Shown here: in pieces, positions 11,508-29,480 of the stretch
Numbering within the stretch: position 1 is the first letter of the stretch
How the letters are laid out: each line of letters opens with the position of its first letter
NCBI GenBank assembly: GCA_964006375.1
Contig: OZ023265.1
Coordinates: 156,528,547 to 156,592,546, forward strand
Direction of reading: 5' to 3'
Source of the DNA: Tillus elongatus
Taxonomy: Eukaryota; Arthropoda; Insecta; Coleoptera; Cleridae
Length of the DNA stretch: 64,000 nt
The notes under the pieces: model-generated
The model's database searches: none
The model's input: the letters and a program-made list of their open reading frames with translations, nothing else
What the model was told of the DNA's origin: nothing
Position numbers and translations under genes: made by a program

Positions 11508-12460
11508 TTAGTGAATTTTCTTTAAAAAATTCACTAATGAGGAGATCCTGACTTTTGAATTTTGAAAAAATTTCTTCAAATGAGCGCTAATTAGGCCCCC
11601 CAGAACAGATATCCGGGGTCCCACCGATAACTCAAAAAATAATGGGCCGATTTTGATTAAATTTGGTGAATACCATCCTTTTGCAAATGGCTTGGACAAA
11701 GTCGATACCCAGGAAAATCGGCTCAGGTTTTCCCGGAAAATTTTGTGTTTTCTTTCGAAAAAAAATTATATCTCGCGAATTAACAAAGTAAGGACAACCA
11801 AATTTGGTACACGGATTTATATCATTATATATAAGTGACCTACCAAAACTTAGCTCTGTGGGTTTAAATACAAAAAAGTTATAGACATTTAAATAAAAAT
11901 TAATTGGGGTTTTCCTCAAAACGTCAAAGTGGCGATCTAAAACGTCAAAATTTGCAACATTTAGGCAAAGAACTTGAATCTAATACGGGCTAAGAAAAGA
12001 AAATGTCTCAAGAAGAATGTTTTACAAACCCTGAAGTCTGAGTTTCAACCGTAATTGTCCATCATTTTACTAAAATATTTCCAGAAAATTCATTTCAAAT
12101 AGACCCTTTCTCTGATGTTTGGCAGTAGCCTTAGCTATAGAGTTTATCGTTTAGTGGTATATAATTTTTTTCGAATTTTCGTAAAAAATCAATAAAGCTC
12201 AATATATCCGTTATTATCTATGTGAAAACTGGAACCTGTAGAATTTTTCTTCCTCTGAAGATGTTGACTTTGTCAACGAAACTATCGTAAGGTCTGAAAT
12301 ATGTGTTGTGGTGATTTGGGTGCTCTCCAAGTGTGCTTATCCGTTATTATACAAGATATGAAGAAAAAATGTATACATAATTTTATAGGGTGTGTTGAGC
12401 TACATCCTAAAAAATATTTCTACAATCACAGGCTGGCCCATAAGTCGTTGCTGATACAAA
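11508..12460 (+). repeat. A-B-C-D composite lacking the TA tract
   Basis: Block A hairpin at 11508-11540 leads to CAGATATCCGGGGTC, then directly to block B (CCACCGATAACTCAAAAAATAATGG) with no TA tract, then block C (about 11905-12180) and block D (about 12180-12460). A foldback piece with the hammerhead-like motif lies in block D at about 12235-12350, so it arrived later. This copy shows that blocks A and B can abut without a microsatellite. Confidence 0.7.
12235..12350 (+). repeat. Partial foldback with hammerhead-like hairpin
   Basis: CTGAAGA, then a perfect stem GTTGAC-TTT-GTCAAC, then GAAACTATCGTA, followed by TGTTGTGGTGATTTGGG and CTCCAAGTGTGC. It interrupts block D. Confidence 0.55.
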
Positions 12461-12467
12461 TTCTCTT

Positions 12468-13467
<1,000 letters not shown>

Positions 13468-13773
13468 GGGACGCAGCAAGTGCGTTATGGTAGCAAATTT
13501 TCATTAAATGCTTCTAATTTGAATAGATCAATTTGCTATTAACCTATAAGGTTGACCAGGAAACTAGTTTTTTTCTGGAACAATTTAAGTTTACTTTCGG
13601 AAATTTTTGTACATTTTCAAACAATAAAGTTATTTTGATGAGACATGGCACATTGTTTCTACTATATAGGTTATACTGGTAACCAAATTTGATGCCTGCT
13701 TTCTTAAAAAACATATTTTCCATTAAAAACATTTTTATGAAAATTCACTACCATAACGCACTTGCTGCGTCCA
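13468..13773. mobile_element. Complete E-family MITE-like element
   Basis: 306 bp with inverted termini of about 36 bp (GGACGCAGCAAGTGCGTTATGG and its inverse). The terminal core ACGCAGCAAGTGCGT is itself a small hairpin. The interior carries the conserved ATGCCTGC and CATTGTTTCTACTATATAGG segments and no transposase. No clear target duplication is visible because it is embedded in larger composites. Confidence 0.8.
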
Positions 13774-14410
13774 GAGTTATTTTATGGATAATTTATATTT
13801 CAATAAAACACAAAGCCGCAGCCAAATGATAACTGAATACCCAGTTTGAAGTTGTATAATTTCTTTAACTATCATGTTGATTTCGTAGACAAAAATCAAA
13901 CAAATAAATTGGCTCACTCTTCGTGTCTAACCAATATTATCTATGGTTTAATGTTTAATAATTCACAACTAACCGATTGCAATATAACTATTAAATTTCA
14001 TGGTCAAGTTTAACAGCTGACAACATAATGAAAGAGGTTTGTATAGACACTCTGCATACAGCGAAACAAGCCCACCTATAATTAATGTAAAATTCCATGC
14101 AAAATAACAAAATCAGGATTGCTTCCTATATGACCAAGGCCGACAATATATTGGTTGATATCTAAAATCTTACAACACCGAAAATTTTACCGGTTGTTAC
14201 ATATTGTGGGAAGTTTTCTAGCATTGCACACAGAAAATTTCCAATTTTTTTAGCAAAGCTCTGTCCAGTGTTTAATACGGTATATAATTATAGATTATAT
14301 TATTATATTGTATTATATATAATTTTTTAGTCGTATTTATTTTTTAAACTATCGCCTAAGTAAAACAATAGTTTATTTTGTTGTATACCATATATTTAGT
14401 ACATTAAATA
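13774..14410. other. No gene or repeat recognised
   Basis: AT-rich spacer between an E element and the 3.1-kb foldback, with no credible frame. Confidence 0.3.
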
Positions 14411-15358
14411 CAGGCTGTCCCACGTAGATCTTTCTTTAGCCGTTTCTGGAGTACGGCTCACAATTGAACTCTGAAAATTCACGCACTTGAGTTTTTCAAC
14501 ATTTCCAGTTTACTGAAAATATTGACGTTAGTATGGAACTTCCGGTTATACCGGAAGTAGACGTCACTTTTCTTATTTCAAATGGAAGGTGGAATTCTTT
14601 ATTTCGGATCTAGATTGCTCGTCAAATTTTATGATAGGTTTCACTAACATGTTATGTGATTTTTCTCAACCATTGGCGAGATATTTGACTTTTTTCAAAA
14701 ATTTCTTAAAAAACATTGTCACATTTACATACTTGTATCTCTCTTATTTTTTAACCTGAAGAGTTGGCATTTTTTGCAAATTCTAAAATGGCACAAAATA
14801 TTTGGAATTTACTAAAGCTAGTACAAGTTAGGCAGGGTGTCCGAAAGAGACCGCTCAATCGTGACAATTTTAAAACCTAATAGCGCTCTTATTTTAAATA
14901 GAACGCCCTATATTTTATAACGTTAGTTCATGTACTTTTTATTGTTATTTCGATTGGTATAAGCATTCCCTATACCTAAGTCCCACTGATTTGAAGATAT
15001 TTAAACACTCTTTGCGATAAGAAATAATTATTAGTCAGTTTATCAGGTGCCTATGGTATGAAAATTTTAAGCGTCATCTTCCAACGTAAGTAAAATATGC
15101 GACGACTGTTGAATATAACTTTTATTTACGAGGAGTATAATCTAATTATTAACAGAAGATTTGGTGTGGTTGCAAAGAGATTTTCACATAAACAGAGATC
15201 AAACTCGTTACGTGATCAGAATACTACTAAAAAATTTCTACGAATGGAGTGTTTCGTCCAAAATTTCATAAGAGTAAAACATTATTAGGGAACAAAGAGA
15301 TTTGTGTGTTATCACTTCACAATAAATGTTCGAAATTTGCATCGTTCACTTTGAGGCA
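14411..15358 (+). repeat. Left arm of the foldback
   Basis: Inverse of 16658-17550. It contains a short plus-strand frame at 15097-15288 (RRLLNITFIYEEYN) that resembles the helix-turn-helix of the minus-strand transposase (NFLNLIIIYGEWN). Confidence 0.8.
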
Positions 15359-16550
15359 TTTTATGGCTCTTTTAATGATGGTACCCGTGGCTCGAGAAAG
15401 GTAATCTTGCTCCATTGCGCTGAAGGTTTCTAGTACTCTAGCTATCATATCTTGTTTTATAGTAGGTGGTTCCTAGTAAACTTTGTTCTTAATGCACGCC
15501 CAGATACTAACATCTAGTGGAGTCAAGTCTGGTGAGCGGGCCGGCCAACGTTGGCTATCCATCTGTCTTTAAATGTTTCCTGGAGTAGGTTGCTTACTAT
15601 CTGTGGGTTGTGTGGTGGAGCTCCATCTTGTTGATACCAAACTTCTGCAGCTTCGTGATCATGCAAGAAGTTCGGCGCTGGTATTATTACTTGCTGACGA
15701 ATGCGACAATATCCAGGACCTGTGATTACTGCACGTTTAGAATTCGTTCTTACCTTTTTTGAATCTTACCATTATCACTGATATGAATAAAAGGGTCATA
15801 TTTTCAATTTAGTTTCAGTGAGTCTAATAAATAGTTTCATAACTTAATGTACTAATACGCAAACGATATTCAGTATGTTTAATATTATTGGTACCAACCT
15901 GTTAAGTTATCATCATAAATGTTAAGGGCAAAAATTCTATTGTATTTTACTGCGCAAACTACATTGATACTCCAACAGTCCTGGAAATTTCGTTCTCAAG
16001 TAATGTGAGGATTTTCGTCCGACAAATAATGACTGTTGTGACGATTTAGCATGCCCCTCTTTGAAAATTTGGACTCGCACCATATAATTTATCTTGAGAA
16101 ATTTTCATCTTCTTGAGTTTTCAAAAGATAGCATTCGCAGAATTCTACACCCCGGGAAAAATCCCTAGGTTCTAAATGGTGTATTAAAGTAAACGAAAAT
16201 GGTGTTCATTTGTTAATCGTTAGAATTCTGTGAATAGTTCCTCTTGAAAGATGCAATCTTCTACTTCAGTCTCTGATTGACGCATGTGGATATGCAGTAA
16301 AAAATGCCAAAACATTTAGTCGTGTCTCTTTATTATTCAATAGCGGTTTATTTTTATTACCTTCTGAACGAAACGTTCCATTCTCAGAACAATTTTTCAA
16401 TAGCCTTCTGATCATGTCAGGAGTTGGTCTATGTCTATCTGGAAATCTATCTGCAAACAGATGACATATTCTGCTAACAATTCGATTCCACTCTCCATAA
16501 ATAATAATTAAATTCAAAAAGTTATCGTTTGAGTAATTGAAGTGGGCCAT
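15318..16550 (-). pseudogene. Degraded mariner-type transposase
   Basis: The N-terminus is open from 16550 to 16266 (MAHFNYSNDNFLNL...) and matches the DUF4817-type helix-turn-helix found in insect mariner-like transposases. The middle is full of stops. The catalytic C-terminal part is readable again near 15660-15540: YQQDGAPPHNP (second Asp), then a frameshift and PARSPDLTPLD (third Asp). The tail ends DANFEHLL near 15318. The large number of stops and shifts shows it is long dead. Confidence 0.75.
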
Positions 16551-16657
16551 TATTGTGGAAAATGCTATATTTTATTAAAATACAATTAATGACGTTTAAA
16601 ATTTCCATCTCCTAGGCAACCTGATAAACTGACTGATAATTATTTCTTATCGCAAAT

Positions 16658-17550
16658 ATGCCTCGAAGTGAACGATGCAAATTTCGAACATCTATTGTGA
16701 AGTCATAACACACAAATCTCTTCGTTCCCTAATAATGCTTTACTCTTATTAAATTTTGGACGAGTATTATTCTGATCATGTAACGAGATGATGTGCGTTT
16801 ATGTAGAAATCTGCAACCACACGACGTCTTCTGTTAATAAATCGATTATACTCCTCGTAAATAAAAGTTATATTCAAAAGTCGTCGCATAATTTACTTGT
16901 CGGAAGATGCCGTTAAAATTTTTTATCTCATAGGCAGCCTGATAAACTGACTAATAATTATTTCTTATCGCAAATAATGTTTAAATATATTCAAATCAGT
17001 AAGACTTAGGTATAGGGAATGCTGATATCAATCCGAAGAACAATAAAAAGTACATGAACTAACGTTAAAAAATATAGGGTGTTTTATTTAAAATAAGAAA
17101 GTTATTATGTTCTAAAGTTGTCACGATTGACCGGTATATTTTGGACACCCTGTCCAACTTGTACTAGCTTTAGTAAATTACAAATATTTTGTCGTATTTC
17201 AAAATTTGCATTTTCAAATTTCAACTCTTCAGGTAGAGTACAGGTGTGTAATATTGACAATGTTTTTTAAGAAATTAAAAAATAATAATTAAATATCTCG
17301 AAAATGGCATAACCTTAGTAAAACCTACCGTAAAATTTGACGAGCAATCTAGATCCGGAATAAAAAGCACCATCTGCCATTTGAAATAAGAATGTTGACG
17401 TCTACTTCTGGTATAACCGGAAGTTCCATAGTAACGTCAATATTTTCAGTGAACTGGAAATTTCGAGAAACCCACGTGCCTGAATTTTAATAATTCAATT
17501 CTGAGCCGTACTCCAGAAACGGCTAATGGAAGGTATACGTGGGACATCTG
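16658..17550 (-). repeat. Right arm of the foldback
   Basis: Inverse of the left arm. A third fragment of the same arm sequence (CCTGATAAACTGACTGATAA) lies just inside it at about 16618-16657. Confidence 0.8.
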
Positions 17551-18229
17551 TAGTGGTTAAGACTTTGCGGTCAAGGTCGGTAATTATACGTATATGTACA
17601 AGTTTTCTGTTAACTAGCGTAACGTGTGGAACAAATGTTAGGGCTTTAAGGGGTCCAAGTATTAATAGGAGTCTTTTAGCCTGTAACTATTTTATTTAAT
17701 GCCAGATACAATGATAATAATAACAATCGTTTCATAGCGTTGCAAGATAGTAAAAGTTAGGAACGCAGCAAGTGCGTTATGATAGCGAAGTTTCAATAAA
17801 TGCTTTAAATTTGAATATCTCAATTTTTTATAAACCTAGAAAGTTTAATTTTGGTATATAGCAATATCTTTGCCAAGGCAAAATATTCACCAAATTTTAT
17901 TAAAAAGCTTTGTAATTTTCGGAGATAATTTTTTTTTCGGAAAAAAACTAAAATTTTTCCCAGAATATAAAATAACCACTTTTGTATATTCAACAACTTA
18001 TACAAATGGTTTCTACCCCAATAATGCGTAGCTTATCTGTGACTGAACCAGTGGATAGTAGACGGTCATAATATGCTTCACATCTACGTAAACTTTTAGG
18101 TTTCTAAATGTCGACAGTAATCCTCGTAGTTTATTAACCAAACTGTTTACCTTGGTTCATCTGCTTTCGGGATCTGCACCTTGGCATTTATAATCAAGGG
18201 CTCCAAGTTTAGTAAATGATTAACAAACG
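17551..18229. other. Spacer with E and B fragments
   Basis: Contains an E-like left end (ACGCAGCAAGTGCGTTATGA, about 17763) and B-like sequence to 17990. The segment 17655-17985 is repeated in direct orientation at 19183-19490. No gene seen. Confidence 0.5.
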
Positions 18230-18895
18230 ATGTAAAGGGGAGATACATTGTTTTTTCGAAGTTTATTGTTATTTTTTTTTGCCAAAAACTACCCAAGAAT
18301 GCCTTCAGGATTACTCTGAACAATATTCTTTAGTTTATTCCAGGAATTTGCACTGTAAGATATGCAAACATCATCGGCAAAACCAACAATCTTGCCGCAA
18401 GTTGTGTGATAAAACAAGCTGTTCATTTAAACTATACATAAAAGAGGAACGAGTACAATACCCTGTGGCACGCCGTAAGTAAGCTCATGGATTTAACTCA
18501 CCTGTTCAGCCGCCCTCCCATCTGCTTAGGATCTCTCAAGTAATCACAAATAAGTTGATGTGCAAGGTCCTCGAATACCATTATTGTATAGCTTTGCAAG
18601 CAGCGTTTCATGAAAAACGGTGTCAAACGCCTTTGATACGTCCCAGAACACAGACAATGATGGAATATTGGTAACCAAGCACTCGTAAATGGTGTTGGTT
18701 ACCTCTCTTAAGGCGTCGTCGTTTGACTTGGCTTGTCGAAATCCATATTGAAACCCCGACAAAATTTTGTTCTTTTCTAAAAATCCAACCAAGCGCTCTT
18801 TAATGATCCTCTCAAATAGGGATATAGGTCTATAGTTTGTGATTTTCATACTGCCTCCCCTCCACCCCCTTATGAATCAGCACCACAACTGCGAT
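18230..18895 (-). pseudogene. Non-LTR retrotransposon reverse transcriptase fragment
   Basis: On the minus strand an RT core is readable: KITNYRPISL, FERIIKERL, FQYGFRQAKSNDDAL, VFWDVSKAFDTV, then after a frameshift LRRATGYC, and GFADDVCIS near 18365-18385, the catalytic FADD box. A piece between PISL and FERI appears deleted relative to related RTs. Frameshifts and stops make it a relic. The motifs fit jockey-like or related LINE RTs. No endonuclease, RNase H or tail is present. Confidence 0.8.
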
Positions 18896-19573
18896 CTTAA
18901 AAAGCGATGGAAAAAGCGATAGAAATAATTGATTACTCCATTATTTAGTTCTTAGTTAATCTCGGTTTTCAATCGAACATTTATTATTTATTTCAGAAAG
19001 CAAAGAATTTGTTTAGTCCAGCTGTTATATGTGACCTACTCAAACACCTGTGGATACGAACTGCAATACCTCGATGTTTTGCGGTAACAAGCTCAATTTG
19101 CAACCGACTTTTAATTCAAGTAAACATAGAAATCCTTTATGTCAACACATTCCCCCAGTGTGTTTTCCAATGCCAATCTAGTCCAAGTATTAATAGGAGT
19201 CTTTTAGCCTGTAACAATTTTATTTAATGCCAGAGACAATGATAATAATAACAATCATTTTATAGAGTTGTAAGGTAGTAAAAGTTAGGCACGCAACAAG
19301 AGCGTTATGATAGCGAATTTTCATCAAATGCTTCAAATTTGAATTACTCAATTTTCTATAAACCTAGAAATTTTTAATTTTGGTATGTAGATCTTTCCGA
19401 AGGCAACATATCCACCAAATTTCATCAAAATAGGTTTGTAGTTTTCGGAAATAAATTATTTTTTCTAAAAAAAGTGCAAATTTTTCTCGGAAAACCTTGC
19501 CAGGTTTTCCTGGCTAACAAATTCATCCAAGCTATTAATTACTTTTTGAATTATCGGTTGGATACATACATAC

Positions 19574-19574
<1 letters not shown>
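18896..19574. other. Spacer with direct-repeat copy and inverted B-like block
   Basis: 19183-19490 is a second copy of 17655-17985, so the RT fragment lies between two direct copies about 1.5 kb apart. Around 19480-19560 an inverted B-like block runs into a TA tract. No gene seen. Confidence 0.5.

Positions 19575-19658
<84 letters not shown>
19575..19658. repeat. (TA)n microsatellite
   Basis: TA tract after an inverted B-like block. Confidence 0.95.
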
Positions 19659-19661
<3 letters not shown>

Positions 19662-19816
19662 CGATATCTCTCCATAAGTGAAATTGTTTTAATAACAATC
19701 CACTAAAACTCGGCGTACAGATCTTTGTATTAAATCTACAAAATCTAAAAGTTTGAAAATAACGTATATTGTCCTACACCTTTTCATGTCGATTTCCGCA
19801 ATAAAAAAGAATAACC

Positions 19817-19933
<117 letters not shown>

Positions 19934-20012
19934 CATACTTGGTTCTCGGGTTGAACCACGTCCAGAATTTATGAAAATTCGACGTTTCGGCTCCTGTTTT
20001 GGAGCCATTTTT

Positions 20013-20275
20013 AAGAGGTAAGGAAATATATAAGGACACTAAGGCATCAATCTGCCTACTCCTTAGAGCAGTGGACAAAAGTGGGTTGGGTTGGTTTCAA
20101 GAGGTAAAGGAAATATGTAAGGACACTCTAAGGCCTCAATCTGCCTACTTCTTAGAAAGGTGGACAAAGGTGGGTTGGGTTGGTTTCAAGAGGCAAAGGA
20201 AATATGTCAGGACACTCTAAGGCCTCAATCTGCCTACTCCTTGGAGCGGTGGACAAAGGTGGGTTGGGTTGTGGT
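20013..20275 (+). repeat. Minisatellite, three units of 86-89 bp
   Basis: Units start at 20013, 20099 and 20188, each opening AAGAGG.AA.GGAAATAT and containing AATCTGCCTACT and GTGGGTTGGGTTG. Units 2 and 3 are closer to each other than to unit 1. It joins directly to a mariner 3' fragment. Confidence 0.9.
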
Positions 20276-20292
20276 AGCTTGATTACGAGGCC

Positions 20293-20449
20293 ACAACCGG
20301 AGTGTCTGGAAGAATTACGGCGACGCATTATTGAAGAATGCCGTCTAATAACTCCACAAATGATCCAGAGTGTCAGAGCTCCTTTTGAACAAAATTTGTG
20401 CTTTTATATAGAAGCTGGTGGTCAACAATTTGAACACTTACATAACTGA
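20293..20449 (+). pseudogene. Mariner-type transposase C-terminal fragment
   Basis: LEELRRRIIEECRLITPQM...GGQQFEHLHN, about 50 codons and the stop. It is clearly the same family as 37953-38480 and is truncated 5' at the minisatellite junction. Confidence 0.8.
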
Positions 20450-20830
20450 ATAAACATTTTTCTGCGTTTGGTTTTGTTTTTTAGTTTTTTTTTTAACGAA
20501 AAATTTACTAGTTAGTGCATATCTTATCACAATGAATGAAACGTTCTTGCAACTCCAAATGTGAATAATTTTTAAACGAGTTGATAAAACTTCCAAAAAA
20601 TTTGTGTGCTGAATTCAGAAAAGAAAGAGTTTTCAAATGATGTAACACTCGACCCATGTTCCCTATTTAAAATATCAGGGTTGTTATCACCACCCTTAAG
20701 GAGTTCATGTGACAAGGTTGAGTTTTATGTCAAAACATGTCCACCTCAATATTAAATTTGACGTGTTTCAGCGGTTCTTAAAAAAATTCTTTGGACGCAA
20801 ATCAGTCTGTTTCGTTTTCAATGCGCCACC

Positions 20831-20831
<1 letters not shown>
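20293..20831 (+). mobile_element. 3' end of a mariner-type element
   Basis: Transposase tail followed by a 3' end that matches 38326-38869 almost throughout and finishes GCGCCACCG before a TA tract. The 5' end is missing. Confidence 0.8.

Positions 20832-20902
<71 letters not shown>
20832..20902. repeat. (TA)n microsatellite
   Basis: Begins exactly at the end of the mariner fragment. Confidence 0.95.
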
Positions 20903-20906
<4 letters not shown>

Positions 20907-21215
20907 GTGTGTATGTATCCGCACGAGAACTCAAAAACCTATTAACCGATTTTAATAAAACTCGGCAAGAATATTTATTTTATTACTGGCTTAGATTAGT
21001 TCGTTATCCAGGAAAATCGGACAAGGTTTTCCGGGAAAACTTTTTTATCCCTGAAAATTACAAAACTATTTTGATGAAATTTGGTGAATATATTGACTTG
21101 TAAAAGACCTTAGCACATACCAAAATTCAACTTTCTGAATTTATATAAAATTGTGTGATTCAGATTTGAAGCATTCAATAAAAATTGATTCCCATAACGT
21201 ACTTGCTGTGTCCCG
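20903..21215 (+). repeat. Variant B block ending in an E terminus
   Basis: CGAGAACTCAAAAACCTATTAACCG is a diverged block B; the E end (CATAACGTACTTGCTGTGTCC) is at about 21195. The same B variant follows the related mariner end at 38955. Confidence 0.6.
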
Positions 21216-21399
21216 AACTGTTTATTATCCTTTATGGAAACTACATTAAATAAAATTAAATTTTGCACTAAAATAACTTGCTAATGCGTTGTCTAGAGCA
21301 CACAAAAGCTGAAACGAGATAAAGTTATGAGCAAAAAATGCAACTTCCGATAAACACGTTATCTCTGTTGTGTAAATGGAAACAAAAAACAATTCACAT

Positions 21400-21829
21400 T
21401 CAATTCTTCTCTCAATCTGGTCAACTATGACACATTTGTCTTTTAGTTTTTCGTCACAGGTCGAGGTGGAAGCGTCTCTGGGAGTTTTGTACCACTTTCA
21501 TATAATTTTAATTCATTTCTTGTCTGAATTATTATTTATCTTTCTAATTTTCCCAGCTCCCAGTCGTGGCCGTGCGTGTTTTTTCTTCGTGTAGTGCGCG
21601 GCTGTTTGATTTTCAAAAAGTTTGCAGGCCATTCTAGTTGAATGAACTTTCTTTTAACTTGCGTGCCCACAAATTAAAAAATAACCGGCATATCGAGTGT
21701 TTTGTACGGCGTGTCCACCACTTTAATATTTAAAATAGAGTGAAGTGTTAATTAAATAAAGCAATCATTCCTTACGTTAAATTGTTAGTGTTTTTGTGTA
21801 AGTGGATTTTTATGGTTCCAGGATCCAGC
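21400..21829 (+). promoter_or_regulatory. Possible promoter and 5' UTR of the small spliced gene
   Basis: This segment is less AT-rich than its surroundings and free of the interspersed blocks, and it leads into GATCCAGCATGG at the candidate start codon. No TATA box or initiator can be fixed with confidence. Confidence 0.25.
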
Positions 21830-27032
<5,203 letters not shown>

Positions 27033-27419
27033 AGATTGCCTTGTTTAAAATTTTTATTATCATCTAGAAGTTTGTGTGCTTTTTACCAAAATTAATTTGT
27101 TTACTATATGTTACATACTAAATTTTGAGCAATCGTATTCAAAGGAAGGATTCTTTTTAAGATTTTCGAGTATTAAAACAAATTTTAATAGCATTTTGGT
27201 TTGGCATAATTTTTATGTAATTGTTTGGGGCTTACATAAAAACACTGTTCAACGGGTGCCTTTTAGTACAAAATAAAGCCTACTTATGAAATATAGATGA
27301 ATAAAACTTACCCTCTAATTTTACCTAAGATTTAATAGCATAATAGCACGGTTCCACTAAATAAACGCATAAGCAAAGTAAATTTTAAGAGTCCCCTAAT
27401 TTATGAATCTTCATAGTTT

Positions 27420-27835
27420 TTAGTGAATTCTCGCCGAAAAAAAATCACTACTGAGAAGATCGCGAAAACGTCAAAGTCGCGATTTAAAACGTCAAAATTG
27501 TCATACTTTAGACAAAGAGCCTAAAACGAATAAGGGTTACTTAGGATAAATGTCATAAATAATGTGTTTTACAAAGTATAATTTTTTAGCTTCAACCGTC
27601 GTTGTCCTTCATAAATGGAGATTCATTTCAAGTAGACCCTTTTTCTGATGCTTTGGTAGTAATTTAAGTTATAGAGTTTATGGTTTACTAGTCGAAATTT
27701 AGCGAATTTTCGTAGAAACGATTCCCCTTCAGGAGGCAGCGACTGTGGAATTTTTAAAAGATTTCTTCAAATGAGCACGAACTAGGACCCCTTGAAGTCA
27801 TATCCGGGGTCAGTTTCAGTTTTTATCTGTTTACC
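27420..27835 (+). repeat. A/C blocks of the TA-foldback family without a TA tract
   Basis: An A hairpin variant (TTTAGTGAATTCTCGCCG) at about 27420, block C (27465-27690), then a second A block ending CATATCCGGGGTCAG near 27815. Confidence 0.6.
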
Positions 27836-28589
27836 TACAGGGTGGGCCAAACTCGATGGCGTATTAGAAGTATATAGTGAACCAGAAAGATATAAATCTA
27901 AAATTTGGTTTATGCTCATAACTGATCATGATCTTCATTTTAAAAATATCTTTGATACTGCGGCGTTGCCACATCTATCCTTACCAGATATCCACTTTGT
28001 TTTTTCAAACGAAAAAGCCTGTACATTGTAACATTTTCAGAATCCCTGGAACAGTTTAAAAGTTTTTTTACATCACTCATCTTTTACCTATTTTAACCTG
28101 TTAAGAAAATAAAAACTAGTATTTAAGAAATTTGGCAACCTGCATCCATTTTAAAAAAATATTCTTTCCGCAACCAACATAGGTGGAGGTCTGAGTTTTT
28201 GATTGCTGTTTGCCAATAGGCTGCTATATCATGATATGTCATGAAAATCATATTATTGCATACAGGTGTCTACAAAAAATAGGATTTTGGTAGAACACAT
28301 AAGACACATAATGCGAGATTTTCAAATGGAACACCCTATGTTTTATGATGAGAATAGCAAGATCAATTTATTTTCGATCTAAAAGTACCATGTAATTTTA
28401 TACCTATTCTTAGAGGTTTTTGACTTATAAGCAAAAAAACAAAATATTGCAAGTAATGGACACATATTTCTTATTATCAGTGTGCCATGCTTCCAAACAA
28501 TCTAAAGCGATTGGTAAAATGTAACTGTCTGCTTGCAAGGCTGTTGTCATACCGATTATGCGTAATCTCTTATCTGGAAATGGCAAATT

Positions 28590-29480
28590 CTCATACACAT
28601 GCGCAAATTTTAAACTCTTCATGCCTGGCCAGCTTAAGCAGATTATTTATAGAACATGCAGAAACTTGAATGAACAGTATCCAAACGCAGTTCCAATGAA
28701 TAAGAAGAAATTAGAGGTTAAAAATAATGTCATGAACAACGGTCACGTAGAATCAAGATTCTCGTGAAAAGTTAAACAACATTCCCCATTTGAACCACAT
28801 ATAAGCTCTAATAATAACGGAGATGACTATTGTAAACAATTTCCGTGAACAAGCATATCCGGATCTAGATATCTCTGGAACTATGCAGAATCTACTAGAA
28901 CGTGTTAGCTTCATACGATGTACAATCGAATCTGCGGTTCAACTAACCGGGAAAATCCCTAGCGTTCCACTAAGAAAAATTAACTTATATGCCAATATTA
29001 ACAACTCGATCCGCAATTGTTTTTTGAGTTCAGAATCGAGATGCTTGTAAAAGGTTGAATAACTTTCCCAATTTGAACCACGTTGTAGCTGCAATAATAA
29101 CGGATATAGTTATTCTAAACGATTATTGTGTAAGAGGGTTGTAACTCAGACAAGAAATATGGAACAAGATTAGGGGTTTCGGAAAAAGTAAAAAAAAGAT
29201 AACCTTGTAATAAGAGTATTTTGAAATGGCAGTCTTCAAAAAGTTTTAACCGGTAAATCGCCATCTGGTGGCACGAATAGGAAATTAAAAAGATATTGCA
29301 TGAAGTGTAGTTGAAAAAACCTTTCGATTAGTTTTCGATTGGACCTATTTCCATTGAAAACCTCAACGGAGAAAGATATTTAGGAATGCTAAGTGACAGA
29401 GTCTTTCCAGCGTTAGTAGAGTTATTTCCCAAAGCACTTGATCGCAATCGTCCAAATGAAAGGATATGATAACAACAAGA
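28590..29480 (+). pseudogene. Mariner-type transposase relic
   Basis: A helix-turn-helix-like part is readable at about 28640-28765 (NLNEQYPNAVPMNKKKLEV). The catalytic region appears at 29341-29480: GPISIENLNGERYLGMLSD, then two stops, QQDSTSSHYALPVWEYLNE with the second catalytic Asp. A roughly 275-bp partial tandem duplication (about 28766-28855 against 29040-29135) lies between. CAGGGTGGGCCAAACTC at 27839 could be the left end. It is heavily decayed. Confidence 0.55.

Larger units (their letters stand above)
14411..17550. mobile_element. 3.1-kb foldback element with mariner-type transposase remains
   Basis: Starts CAGGCTGTCCCACGTA and ends with the diverged inverse TACGTGGGACATCTG, flanked by TA on both sides. 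The arms are about 950 bp (14411-15358) and 890 bp (16658-17550). Each arm contains an N-terminal transposase fragment facing inwards and the extreme C-terminal codons (CL.VNDANFEHLL) facing the other way. The middle (15359-16657) holds the rest of a minus-strand transposase. The arms have many substitutions and small indels, so it is old. This arrangement suggests that two deleted copies joined head-to-head. Confidence 0.8.
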
